DNA of 64,000 nt from the NCBI GenBank assembly GCA_910577955.1, contig CAJTNC010000010.1:30791-94790 (forward strand), given 5' to 3'. The position numbers were made by a program, and so were the translations under genes. This stretch comes from an uncultured Lachnospiraceae bacterium. Lineage in GTDB: Bacteria > Bacillota > Clostridia > Lachnospirales > Lachnospiraceae. Every line of letters starts with the position of its first letter. Position 1 is the first letter of the stretch. The notes below the pieces were generated by a model. That model ran no database searches. It saw only the letters and a program-made list of their open reading frames with translations, and was not told where the DNA came from. This document shows, one piece after another, positions 40,882 through 49,901 of this stretch.

Positions 40882-43061
40882 AAGCGAAACCTCCTCTTCG
40901 CCGCATTTTCCACATCCAACGCGATATCTCTCTCCAGCAGAGAGCGCTCCATACAGAGCTTCAGCACATTTTTCTCCTCAAATATCTGCCCCTCCAGATC
41001 GATCACCAGATTGGGATCATCCGTCGGAAAAACAAAACTGCCTGTATTGTCCAATTCCGTACCGTTTGTCGTCAGCACAGAATTTTTTCCGCTTCGCACA
41101 AGTTCCCTGTCGTTCCACTTCAATTCCCTGATTCGCACGATACAGTCCTTGCACGCCGGATCGACGCGGAGTTTGCGTACCCCGGGATTCAACTCCCAAG
41201 TCAGATAAAGGACTCCCTGCTCGTCTCTTTCCAGACACTCGGCCCGGTCCGCGAAGAATGAATCCTCCTCCCGAAAACCCTGTCCCCTATCCTCAAAGAT
41301 CTGGATCCGCTGCTGAAAATTGTCAAGCCGCCGCCTCTCCACGAGATCTTCCCTGTCAAAACATTCATGCCCGATCAGTCTCCACAACTCCACCATGGAG
41401 CAATGCTTCCCGGTCACAAAATGCTGAAACTTCTTCTCCTGCGCCCGGTATTCCTCCGCCTCCTCGTCCTTCACATCCAGTTCCAGCATCACGCTGTCCA
41501 AATCCAATTTGTTTCTTTTTTCATCCTCCAACAGATAGCAGTAGAGAGCGCGGAAGGCCAGCTCCTTCGTTTCCACCTGCTTACCGAAAGTCCACTCGTA
41601 GTCGATCAGTGTCCAGACGCTGTTCACAAGTCCGTCAAAGGGCTTTGCGGCGTCCTTCGCACTGATCATGATATTGGAAAAAATCAAATCAAAATCCGAC
41701 ACCGCCACCGCTTTTCCGCTGTGATAATCCAACATGCTCAAGTATTTCCGGAAAAGCTCTAAAAATGTCTCCATATCGTTCCGCTCCAGACAAGCGTCCA
41801 ACAGTTCCGCCAAAGTCACTCCCTGAATATATTCCAGTTCAATATAGGGCTTCTCCTTTTCCTCCTCCACGAGTTTGCAGCGGTTTATCCGCAGTTCTCC
41901 TCCGGTATAGCGGTCTTTTAACTTCCTGTAGGCCGCCTCAATATTTCTGATATGCTCTGCGGCCTTCCGGCCCAGCGGAGACTTCCTCACGACAAATTGT
42001 CTAGGCCGAATCCCCGCCGCTCCCAAGACGCTGTCCGCCCTGCCTTCCAACATCTCCAATGTAAGCGGCAATATCTCCGTCCGTATCTGGTACTCCTTTT
42101 TTCTGTCATTGGAATATTTTGCATAACAGATATCCGGCTTCTTCCCGAGAACGACCAGATAGGAGTTTGAGTACAGCGGAAACAGCCCTTCCCGCAATAT
42201 ATTGTCAAAAGCTTTCCTCTCGTCAAAAAGAACGATCCTGTCTCTGTCAAAGTTGCGCATATTCATGGAAAGTTCCCCGGGCTTTGGCTGATATTCGTCC
42301 GAATAAAGGCTGACCATAAATTTGTAATCCGGATACGGATAATAAAAAGCATACTCATCAATACCGCAATTTTGAAAAATGTTTTCCAGCCCGTGCCTCG
42401 TAAATGTCCTCACACCGCCGCCGTCCGGATAGCCCTCGATCCCCGAAAAGAATTTTCCCAAATGGTCCTCTCTGCACCCGGCCCAATACTTTAATCCAAA
42501 TTTATTTTCTATGGCAATCACAATACGCCCGTTTTTCTTCAAATGACGCTTTATAATGTTAAGAAAAGTTTCAAAAGGCGTATCGCCGCCGATGTAAGCT
42601 TTCGCATACTCAAATACGCCGATCAAAAAGATATAGTCGTAATCAGCAGGCAGCGAAGGTTCGATATCCTGAAAGTTTCCCACATGGATCGTGATATTGC
42701 CGCAGTCCATATGCCGGTACGCGTTGATCATACTGCGCTTTTTTGACAGATCCACACAGGTGACGCTGCCGGCTTTTTCGGAAAGAACACCCGTTATGGC
42801 TCCACAGCCCGCGCCGATCTCCAAAACTTTCGCGCTTTTGTCCACCGGCAGCCACTCCACAATATTCTCCCGCTGCGCAGACAGATGGTACAGCACTTCC
42901 CAGCTTTTTGCCTCCTCGATCACCCGGGGATACTCCACCTCCGCATAATCTCTGGCAATATGCAGCAATTCATCCTCCACCGCTCCGTCGCAGTACACAT
43001 CTTCGCCGGAATAATATGTTAAATCTAAATTTACTTTTCCGATTTGTTCTGTTTTTGCCAC
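40878..43061 (-). CDS. WbdD-like bifunctional SAM methyltransferase and sugar-kinase-like protein
   Basis: Residues about 50-300 form a class I SAM-dependent methyltransferase with motif I VLEIGAGCGAITG, VTCVDLS and YDYIFLIGVFEYA. Residues about 340-580 read as a protein-kinase-like/APH fold: a candidate ATP-binding Lys in FVVRKS, hinge IELEYIQG, catalytic loop SDFDLIFSNIM (Asp...Asn) and the metal Asp in LIDYEWTF. A charged helical stretch and a beta-rich tail complete the 727 residues. The order methyltransferase-kinase-helix is that of WbdD, which adds a methyl-phosphate cap and so stops O-antigen growth. Position next to Wzt and Wzm supports that idea, but direct homology is inferred from motifs. 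Confidence 0.75.
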   Translation of the reverse strand: MAKTEQIGKVNLDLTYYSGEDVYCDGAVEDELLHIARDYAEVEYPRVIEEAKSWEVLYHLSAQRENIVEWLPVDKSAKVLEIGAGCGAITGVLSEKAGSVTCVDLSKKRSMINAYRHMDCGNITIHVGNFQDIEPSLPADYDYIFLIGVFEYAKAYIGGDTPFETFLNIIKRHLKKNGRIVIAIENKFGLKYWAGCREDHLGKFFSGIEGYPDGGGVRTFTRHGLENIFQNCGIDEYAFYYPYPDYKFMVSLYSDEYQPKPGELSMNMRNFDRDRIVLFDERKAFDNILREGLFPLYSNSYLVVLGKKPDICYAKYSNDRKKEYQIRTEILPLTLEMLEGRADSVLGAAGIRPRQFVVRKSPLGRKAAEHIRNIEAAYRKLKDRYTGGELRINRCKLVEEEKEKPYIELEYIQGVTLAELLDACLERNDMETFLELFRKYLSMLDYHSGKAVAVSDFDLIFSNIMISAKDAAKPFDGLVNSVWTLIDYEWTFGKQVETKELAFRALYCYLLEDEKRNKLDLDSVMLELDVKDEEAEEYRAQEKKFQHFVTGKHCSMVELWRLIGHECFDREDLVERRRLDNFQQRIQIFEDRGQGFREEDSFFADRAECLERDEQGVLYLTWELNPGVRKLRVDPACKDCIVRIRELKWNDRELVRSGKNSVLTTNGTELDNTGSFVFPTDDPNLVIDLEGQIFEEKNVLKLCMERSLLERDIALDVENAAKRRFRL

Positions 43062-43091
43062 CGTTTTCGTTCCTTTCCGGTCAACCCGCTT

Positions 43092-44453
43092 TTATCCGAT
43101 TCCTCTGTAGGGGATGATTCTTTTTTTCTGTTTCTCTTTCCCCTCCGTCACTTTGATTTCAGACTCGGGATCATAGAAGCCCACGGTATCCTTATCCGAT
43201 ATCACAGTCATATTTAACACATCGTACAGCCGGTGGTAAACCGTAAAGTCATTTCCCTCATAGCCGGTCACCCCCAGCGACAGCAGATACTCCCCACCCT
43301 GCAGATTCATGCGCTGTGTAAACGTGATCTCCTTGACTTCCCCGGCCTTCACCGGTTCCAAAAAAGCCCGTTCCACCATAGTATTCGTACCGGTGATCTC
43401 AGTGCCCTTACTGTTTTTCACAGTAAACGCAAAGATCGGAGCCGGGCAGTCCTCCTCAAAGCTTACTCTCATGCGTACCACATAATCCTGCCCTTTGATC
43501 ACCGCCGTGGTCCGCGTACCGTTCCCGTCTGTCAGGCTGTATTCCGCGATCCTCGCCTTTTTGGAGCCGTACTCAAGCAGCTCCGGATTTACTCCCTGTT
43601 CCGGGGCCTGTTCTTTTTTCTTTTTCCCCTGCACACTGTCCGCCGCCTTCTCGCGAATCTCCTCATCCTGCAACAGATTATCGCGCTCCGCATGATCCGG
43701 TATCTCATATTGCCCCACAAGCACCTGCTTGTAGACGTCTATCATCTCTTTCGGACTTCCCTCTCCCAACTTTTCACCTTTGTTAAGCAGCACCACCCTG
43801 TCACAATATTTACTGATACTGCTCAAATCATGGCTTACAAAGACGATAGTCTTGCCCATTTCCTTAAATTCCTCAAACTTATGATAACATTTCGCCTGAA
43901 AGAACACGTCGCCCACGGAGAGCGCCTCGTCCACGATCAGAATCTCCGGGTCGATATTGATGGCCACCGCAAACGCCAGCCTCACAAACATCCCGCTGGA
44001 ATAAGTTCTCACCGGCTGATAAACATATTCCCCGATATCCGCAAAATCCAGAATGTCCTGCAGCTTTTCATCGATCTCCTTCTCCGAAAAACCGATCATC
44101 ATGCCGTTCAAGTAAATATTTTCAATCCCGTTGTACTCCATATTGAAGCCCGCTCCGAGCTCCAAAAGTGCGGATATCCGTCCGTTTACCACCACTTCTC
44201 CGCCGCTCGGATTCAATACGCCGGTAATGATCTTTAATATCGTAGACTTGCCGGATCCGTTGGTGCCGATGATACCAACGCACTCTCCCTGACAGATCTC
44301 CATATCGACGCCTTTTAAGGCATAGTGTTTTTTATGCCTTGCTTTTTTCGTCAGCCCCAGCGCCTCACGCACTCTGTCAGACGATCTGTCATATAATTTA
44401 TATACTTTTTCCACTCCCTTTACGGAAATGGCAACAGGTTTTTCCTGCGACAT
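43092..44453 (-). CDS. wzt: Polysaccharide ABC exporter ATPase with C-terminal substrate-recognition domain (Wzt/TagH type)
   Basis: The N-terminal nucleotide-binding domain has Walker A GTNGSGKST, signature TYSSGMFVRLAFA and Walker B ILIVDEALSVGD, as in O-antigen and teichoic-acid exporters. After a Lys/Glu-rich linker (about 265-300), a beta-sandwich domain of about 140 residues occupies the C-terminus. Such extensions in Wzt bind the capped non-reducing end of the polymer and gate export. This fits the methyltransferase-kinase encoded 30 bp downstream. It works with the Wzm permease encoded two genes upstream. Confidence 0.92.
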   Translation of the reverse strand: MSQEKPVAISVKGVEKVYKLYDRSSDRVREALGLTKKARHKKHYALKGVDMEICQGECVGIIGTNGSGKSTILKIITGVLNPSGGEVVVNGRISALLELGAGFNMEYNGIENIYLNGMMIGFSEKEIDEKLQDILDFADIGEYVYQPVRTYSSGMFVRLAFAVAINIDPEILIVDEALSVGDVFFQAKCYHKFEEFKEMGKTIVFVSHDLSSISKYCDRVVLLNKGEKLGEGSPKEMIDVYKQVLVGQYEIPDHAERDNLLQDEEIREKAADSVQGKKKKEQAPEQGVNPELLEYGSKKARIAEYSLTDGNGTRTTAVIKGQDYVVRMRVSFEEDCPAPIFAFTVKNSKGTEITGTNTMVERAFLEPVKAGEVKEITFTQRMNLQGGEYLLSLGVTGYEGNDFTVYHRLYDVLNMTVISDKDTVGFYDPESEIKVTEGKEKQKKRIIPYRGIG

Positions 44454-44465
44454 GTTTTCTCTCCT

Positions 44466-46001
44466 CTATTCCTCCGGCGATCCGACTCTCAACACAACCG
44501 AATTTTTACCGTACCAATCCGCCATAGCCCGGTTCTCCTCCGCGCCCGGATCCTCGCTCAGCTCCCCAAGACACAGCATCCACGGCTTATAAAGATAGGG
44601 CTCAAACACCACATCCGTCTCATCGCTGCGCAAAAGCTTTAGTCTCTCCTGATATTCCGAATAAAAATTGTAAGCCTCGCCGGTGTGTATATAATAGTAG
44701 GCTCCCCACGATGTAAAATCTCCGATGGGGTTCGTGGACGTTCTGACGATCAACAGCATAAACATAGCCGCCAGCACATAACACAGCCACGGACATCCTG
44801 TTTCGGACGCCTGTCCGCCTCTTTTTTTTAGGCGCAGGCGAAGCCACCCGATCCAGTATACCTCATTGACCACAAGCAGAATCTGAAAAGTGATCCGCAC
44901 CGCGTTGAGCGCCCTGCTGAGTCCCGCATGGCCCAGAGAATAAAGGCTCGGTGTAAACCCCGAAGCGTAGAGGCAGATCGACCAGACAAGCACAAGCCCC
45001 GGCAGCCTGAAAGAAAAATCGCTTTTTCCCACAACCTGCCAGATGATCGGTATCAGTAAAATCAGAATGGCAAGGGTCATCCAGCCCGTAAATTTTCCCA
45101 GATGCAGAAATGCTTCCACAAAGGAACGAAAAACCGCCTTGATCGGCGAATAACCCCACCCCTCATAGAACGCGCTCCTCACCTGATTGCCGGGCGCCGA
45201 CACATTTTTATAAAAAGCAAAAGCATAGACTGCCGCGGCAGGGAGATAACGCAGGATCTTTTTCCTGTCTGCAAAAAACACAAAGACCATCAGCGAACCA
45301 AGCAGCACAAGTCCCTGCAGCGTCGTCACGAAATTGCTGCCTCCCGCAAGCAGGGCTCCGAGCATTCCCGCGAAAATAAGCAGCATCCCTCTCACACTTT
45401 TCATGCGCTCCACCGAAAACAGCCGGATCAGCGCTGCAAAAAACAACATCGCAAAAGAGTGCATTCCGATATAGTGTATCCCCGGATTATACCAGTAATA
45501 GGCCGACGGCGTCGTATAGACCAGTTCCATCACCAGAATCACCGTCACTGCCCGCAGACATAGGGACGTCCAAAAATCCACATGCAGTACCCTCTTTGTC
45601 AGCGTTCCGGTAAACACAAACACGGATGCCGCCAGCAGCAGGATCAAAAAGATACTGCCGACACAATAATACTCTTCTCCCCACAGAAGCGGCACGAGAG
45701 CCATAAAAAAAATGGAAGAAAAAGTTCCCTGCCATGCGTACCACTGTACTTTCGCGCAATCCCACGCCCCTTTAAGGGCCAAGGCGATCCCCGGTTCCCC
45801 CGACATCATCCTTTTCGCAAATCCGCCGTAATTAAAATCGTCGTACCACGGAACCGCATAAAGCGCCAGACGCAAAAGCGGCGCCAGTAAAAGGAGCAGG
45901 GCAACCACAGCCCCAACCCCCAATAACGTAAGAGAAGGACTCCACGATAATATTCTGTTCAGAGTATTCTTTTTATCTTCCATCCGTATCTTCCCATTCA
46001 T
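44466..46001 (-). CDS. Polytopic membrane protein, DUF6056-like (possible GT-C transferase)
   Basis: The protein is 511 residues with about eleven hydrophobic helices and a first extracytoplasmic loop containing AVPWYDDFNYGGFA. An Asp pair in that loop is the hallmark of GT-C glycosyltransferases that use polyprenyl-phosphate sugars. A YYIHTGEAYNFYSEYQERL segment and a soluble tail follow. It sits between the permease and ATPase of the exporter, 37 bp after the permease, hinting at modification of the polymer during or after export. Start 46001 has a weak site; 45983 behind GGGAAG is an alternative. Confidence 0.65.
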   Translation of the reverse strand: MNGKIRMEDKKNTLNRILSWSPSLTLLGVGAVVALLLLLAPLLRLALYAVPWYDDFNYGGFAKRMMSGEPGIALALKGAWDCAKVQWYAWQGTFSSIFFMALVPLLWGEEYYCVGSIFLILLLAASVFVFTGTLTKRVLHVDFWTSLCLRAVTVILVMELVYTTPSAYYWYNPGIHYIGMHSFAMLFFAALIRLFSVERMKSVRGMLLIFAGMLGALLAGGSNFVTTLQGLVLLGSLMVFVFFADRKKILRYLPAAAVYAFAFYKNVSAPGNQVRSAFYEGWGYSPIKAVFRSFVEAFLHLGKFTGWMTLAILILLIPIIWQVVGKSDFSFRLPGLVLVWSICLYASGFTPSLYSLGHAGLSRALNAVRITFQILLVVNEVYWIGWLRLRLKKRGGQASETGCPWLCYVLAAMFMLLIVRTSTNPIGDFTSWGAYYYIHTGEAYNFYSEYQERLKLLRSDETDVVFEPYLYKPWMLCLGELSEDPGAEENRAMADWYGKNSVVLRVGSPEE

Positions 46002-46038
46002 GACACGCAGACTGCCGCCTTAACCATTTTATCTCCTA

Positions 46039-47043
46039 TCACAGCACGTCCGCAAAATGTACCTTCAGCCGTTTAAAGATCAACGCTCCGATCCCGAAGA
46101 CCACCACCGTAAAGATCCAGAAATACATGGTGGAATAAAAATCCTCAAAAAACCATTCCTGCTCGCAGATCGCGCTGCGGTATCCGTTTACTATATATAC
46201 CAGTGGATTTATTTTTATGACTGTAGTCCAGACGGGAGGCTTGCCATCAAGTATGGCGATATTCCACAGAATCGGCGTCGCCCACATTCCCACCTGCAGG
46301 GCAATGGCGATGATCTGTGTGAGATCCCTGAAAAACACAACGATGGCGCAGGTCGTATAGGACATCCCCAACACCAGAATAAACATACAGAAACTGTAAT
46401 ACAAAAGCTGGAACGTATAGACCGTCGGATAATATCCGTAGGCCGCCGCAACAACCAAAAGCACCAACACAAAGAACAGGTGGATAAAGGTAGCTGCAAT
46501 AATTTTGATGATCGGCAGGATACTGATCTTAAACACCACTTTTTTCACCAGATAATTATATTCCAGAAGCGCGGTAGTTCCGTTCATGATGGCTTCGGAA
46601 AAGTAAAACCACGGGCACAGCCCCGCCGCCAAAAACAGTACATAAGGCATGCTTGCCCCGCTGGATAAAAACTGCGCCTTTGCGCCCATGAAATTCTCAA
46701 AAACAAACCAGTACATGACGACCGTGACGACCGGCTGCACAAGCGCCCAGATAATCCCCAGATAGGAACCCGCATAACGCTTTTTAAAATCATTTCTCGA
46801 AAACTTCCAAATCAGCTTTCTGTTGTCGTACAATTCCACCGGCAGCACCGTCAGTTTGTCATAAAATATCGTAAAGACGGCGCAGGAAACAATAATCAGA
46901 CAGCAGGCAATGATCTTTTTGATCAATTCCTCCTGCTGATCGGCAAGCGGGTTATGATGCATCACAATAAGGAACGCCATAATCCCCGCCACTGCATAGA
47001 AAACGGCTATCCATACTTTCTTTGAAATTCTCTTTTGCTTCAT
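46039..47043 (-). CDS. wzm: Polysaccharide ABC exporter permease (Wzm/TagG type)
   Basis: This is the transmembrane subunit of the ABC-2 family exporter. The family segment FSRNDFKKRYAGSYLGIIWA marks the amphipathic entry helix, followed by about six membrane helices. The protein is longer than usual (334 residues) because two extra helices precede this segment (about 10-50). It pairs with the Wzt ATPase, the DUF6056 gene lying between them. It follows rfbC by 13 bp. Confidence 0.92.
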   Translation of the reverse strand: MKQKRISKKVWIAVFYAVAGIMAFLIVMHHNPLADQQEELIKKIIACCLIIVSCAVFTIFYDKLTVLPVELYDNRKLIWKFSRNDFKKRYAGSYLGIIWALVQPVVTVVMYWFVFENFMGAKAQFLSSGASMPYVLFLAAGLCPWFYFSEAIMNGTTALLEYNYLVKKVVFKISILPIIKIIAATFIHLFFVLVLLVVAAAYGYYPTVYTFQLLYYSFCMFILVLGMSYTTCAIVVFFRDLTQIIAIALQVGMWATPILWNIAILDGKPPVWTTVIKINPLVYIVNGYRSAICEQEWFFEDFYSTMYFWIFTVVVFGIGALIFKRLKVHFADVL

Positions 47044-47056
47044 TTACGGCAATCTC

Positions 47057-47620
47057 CTACAGGCCTATAGTCTCCCTAAAAGCAGACAGTCCTGCCCACT
47101 TTGTATCTTTTTCCGACAAGATCAATTCCATCCCCTCAGGAATCGGCCACTCAACACCGATCTCCGGATCAGCATAGAAAATGCCCCCCTCGTCGTCCCC
47201 GTGGTAAAAATCTGTGCATTTATAACAAAATTCCGCTGTCTCGGAGAGCACCAAAAAACCGTGTGCAAAATTTTTCGGAATAAAAAACTGTTTCTTATTC
47301 TCTGCTGTCAAAAGCTCTCCGTGCCATTTCCCAAAGGTTGCAGAACCTTTCCGCAGATCCACCGCAACATCAAAAACCTCACCGCTTATCACCCGCACCA
47401 GTTTATCCTGCGGAAAATTTTTCTGAAAGTGCAGTCCCCGCAGCACACCCTTTCTCGAGGACGACTGGTTATCCTGTACAAAGACCTGATCGATCCCCGC
47501 CTCCTTGAAGTCGTTGTAGTTGTAGGTTTCCATAAAGTATCCCCTGCTGTCCCCGAAAACAGTCGGCGTGATGATCCTCAACCCCTCGATCTCACATGTT
47601 TCTACTTTGATTTTACCCAT
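47057..47620 (-). CDS. rfbC: dTDP-4-dehydrorhamnose 3,5-epimerase
   Basis: RfbC epimerises dTDP-4-keto-6-deoxyglucose at C3 and C5 on the way to dTDP-L-rhamnose. The 187-residue cupin shows GYFMETYNYNDF, VQDNQSSSRKGVLRGLHFQ (catalytic His in RGLHFQ), VFDVAVDLRKGSATFG and the Tyr-bearing FCYKCTDFYH. RfbD, needed for the last step, is not found in this window. The gene lies 77 bp after the smaller GH25 gene. Confidence 0.95.
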   Translation of the reverse strand: MGKIKVETCEIEGLRIITPTVFGDSRGYFMETYNYNDFKEAGIDQVFVQDNQSSSRKGVLRGLHFQKNFPQDKLVRVISGEVFDVAVDLRKGSATFGKWHGELLTAENKKQFFIPKNFAHGFLVLSETAEFCYKCTDFYHGDDEGGIFYADPEIGVEWPIPEGMELILSEKDTKWAGLSAFRETIGL

Positions 47621-47697
47621 TTTTCATGCCCCTTATTTCATTTTGTCTATTTTATTTCCTGACTTCCTGCAAATATCTTCTCTTACAGACAATGGCA

Positions 47698-49038
47698 TCA
47701 GTATGCCAGATAGCTGATATCCAGATCCACCCTGCCCTCGATACCGTCCACATTTCCCGAGGATGTATACTGCCAAAAGTGGTAATTTCCGCCATAGATA
47801 GGCTTCTCCCTGTACTCGGCCAGCCAGATCAGATGGTCGCTTAACGCATCCATTCTGAGTTTTGTCCTAAACCAAGTCCTGTTGCCGTAGATTCCGCTAG
47901 CATATCCCGCATCCTCCACAGTTTCACAGAATGCCTGACAGACCTTTGTTCTCGTCTCCATATCCAGACCGTCTGCCCGCCCGTTTCCGCCGGCGCCTTC
48001 ACTGTCTATAAAGATCGGATAAGTAATTTTATAATCCCTGCAGAGAGCCAAAGCCATGCTGGCCTCCTCCACAGCCTCCACCTCATTGGTCGCCTGCGTA
48101 AAGAAATATACGCCGACCTTAAGTCCGGCGGCCAGAGCGCCCTGTATATTCTGCGTGAAGTAAGGATCTACCACCAGCGTTCCTGTGGAGGAGCCCCTGT
48201 AGCCGCAGCGGATAATGGCAAATTCAATGCCTGCATTCTGCACTCTGTCCCAATCTATCTCTCCATTCCACTTAGAAACATCGATGCCCATCTGAGCCTC
48301 GTCTCCGGTATCCCTGACGTCCACGATCTCCGTGTCATCAGCATCCTCCTCCGCGCCCTTTTCCTCTGTATCCTCCTCAGATGCCCGAATATCAGCCTCT
48401 GTTTTCATTAAAAGAGTGATATCCGGAATCGCCGCATACGCCACTTTGTCCCGAACTGACACAACTGTCGGTTTTGGCAGTTCAAATTCTTCAGCCTCAG
48501 TCAGCGTCACCTCATATTCTCCGGCGCTCAGACCGCTGATATAAATGACGCCGTCCTTATCCTGATCGATATAATTTCCCTGTTCCTTCAGATTCAGCAC
48601 AAAAGGAATACCGGTAACTATATTTCCCATACCGTCCAGTATCTGTATCCTCAAGTCTTTTTCCACAGAAGTGGTAACAAGAGAAAGGCTCTTTTCGTCC
48701 GGCGCCAACATCTTTTTCTCATAACTGCTAAGCTCCTTGTCGAAAAAAGTCCCATCGCGCAAAAACGCCCGCAGGTCATCACCGATCTGCAAAGCCGGAT
48801 CAGAACCTGCAAAGCCCTCCTTTGCATAACTGCCCGCATCCTCTCCGGCGCTCTCCTCTTCCGTCTCTTTCACCAGTAAATCTATCTCGGAGGGTGTCGC
48901 GTTTTCTGTATCCTCCTTCTCCGGAAGATACCGCTTCAGTATGGAAGCATTTCCAAACAACGTTACAAATACCACCAGCAATATCGCACCGACACTGATG
49001 AGTATGGCGCGTCTTTTTATCTTAGAGTCCATTCGCAA
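47698..49038 (-). CDS. Membrane-anchored GH25 lysozyme-like protein
   Basis: An N-terminal signal anchor (about 10-30) is followed by a beta-domain (DLRIQILDGMGNIVTGIPFV) shared with the larger GH25 paralogue. A GH25 muramidase domain follows from about 245: GIDVSKWNGEIDWD, IRCGYRG, PIFIDSEGAGG (catalytic Asp/Glu) and a C-terminal WQYTSSG...VDLDISYLAY. It should cut or bind peptidoglycan outside the membrane, perhaps making sites for polymer attachment. It overlaps the end of rfbA by 17 bp, an unusual place for a wall hydrolase. Confidence 0.88.
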   Translation of the reverse strand: MRMDSKIKRRAILISVGAILLVVFVTLFGNASILKRYLPEKEDTENATPSEIDLLVKETEEESAGEDAGSYAKEGFAGSDPALQIGDDLRAFLRDGTFFDKELSSYEKKMLAPDEKSLSLVTTSVEKDLRIQILDGMGNIVTGIPFVLNLKEQGNYIDQDKDGVIYISGLSAGEYEVTLTEAEEFELPKPTVVSVRDKVAYAAIPDITLLMKTEADIRASEEDTEEKGAEEDADDTEIVDVRDTGDEAQMGIDVSKWNGEIDWDRVQNAGIEFAIIRCGYRGSSTGTLVVDPYFTQNIQGALAAGLKVGVYFFTQATNEVEAVEEASMALALCRDYKITYPIFIDSEGAGGNGRADGLDMETRTKVCQAFCETVEDAGYASGIYGNRTWFRTKLRMDALSDHLIWLAEYREKPIYGGNYHFWQYTSSGNVDGIEGRVDLDISYLAY

Positions 49039-49891
49039 CCTCTGTCAGATATTTTCCGTAATCTGTTTTTAAAAGCGGTTCCGCCAGCGCAAGGAGCTGT
49101 TCTTTGGTAATAAATCCCCTCTTGTAAGCAATCTCCTCGATACAGGAGATGTAAAGTCCCTGCCTTTTCTGGAAAGCCGCCACAAAGTCCGCAGCATCCA
49201 ACAGCGAATCATGATTTCCCGTATCCAACCATGCAAAGCCACGGCCCATCTTTTCTACGTTCAGATCTCCCCGCTCCAGATAAGCGTTGTTGACGCTCGT
49301 GATTTCGATCTCTCCCCTCTTTGAGGGCTTCACGTTCTTCGCGATCTCCACCACATCGTTGTCATAAAAGTACAGTCCCGGCACTGCGTAATTGCTCTTA
49401 GGTTTCTGGGGTTTCTCCTCGATGGAAAGAGCCAGACCGTTCTCATCAAACTCCACCACGCCGTACTCTCTCGGATCCCTCACATAGTAGCCGAAAATCG
49501 TAGCTCCCTTTTCCTTGGCCGCCACCTGCTGCAGCAATTTGGAAAAGCTCTGGCCGTAAAAAATATTGTCTCCCAGCACAAGAGCCACATGATCTTTTCC
49601 GATAAACTCCTCACCGATCAAAAAAGCATCCGCAAGGCCTCTCGGATATTCCTGCACCGCATAGGAAAACTGCAGTCCGAGCTGTTCTCCCGTCCCAAAC
49701 AGCTCTTCAAATACCGGCAGATCTCTCGGCGTGGAGATGATCAGTATCTCCCTGATGCCCGCTAACATCAGCGTCGACAACGGATAATAGATCATCGGTT
49801 TGTCATAAACCGGCATGATCTGTTTTGAGATAGCTTTGGTCAGTGGGTAGAGTCTTGTCCCCGAGCCGCCTGCGAGTATAATTCCTTTCAT
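49022..49891 (-). CDS. rfbA: Glucose-1-phosphate thymidylyltransferase
   Basis: RfbA makes dTDP-glucose from dTTP and glucose-1-phosphate. The 289-residue protein shows MKGIILAGGSGTRLYPLT (nucleotide-binding), PMIYYPLSTLMLAGI, VLGDNIFYG and FAWLDTGNHDSLLDAA. It lies 10 bp after rfbB. The mutase encoded elsewhere in the locus can supply its substrate. Confidence 0.97.
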   Translation of the reverse strand: MKGIILAGGSGTRLYPLTKAISKQIMPVYDKPMIYYPLSTLMLAGIREILIISTPRDLPVFEELFGTGEQLGLQFSYAVQEYPRGLADAFLIGEEFIGKDHVALVLGDNIFYGQSFSKLLQQVAAKEKGATIFGYYVRDPREYGVVEFDENGLALSIEEKPQKPKSNYAVPGLYFYDNDVVEIAKNVKPSKRGEIEITSVNNAYLERGDLNVEKMGRGFAWLDTGNHDSLLDAADFVAAFQKRQGLYISCIEEIAYKRGFITKEQLLALAEPLLKTDYGKYLTEVANGL

Positions 49892-49901
49892 GAACCGCCT
49901 C

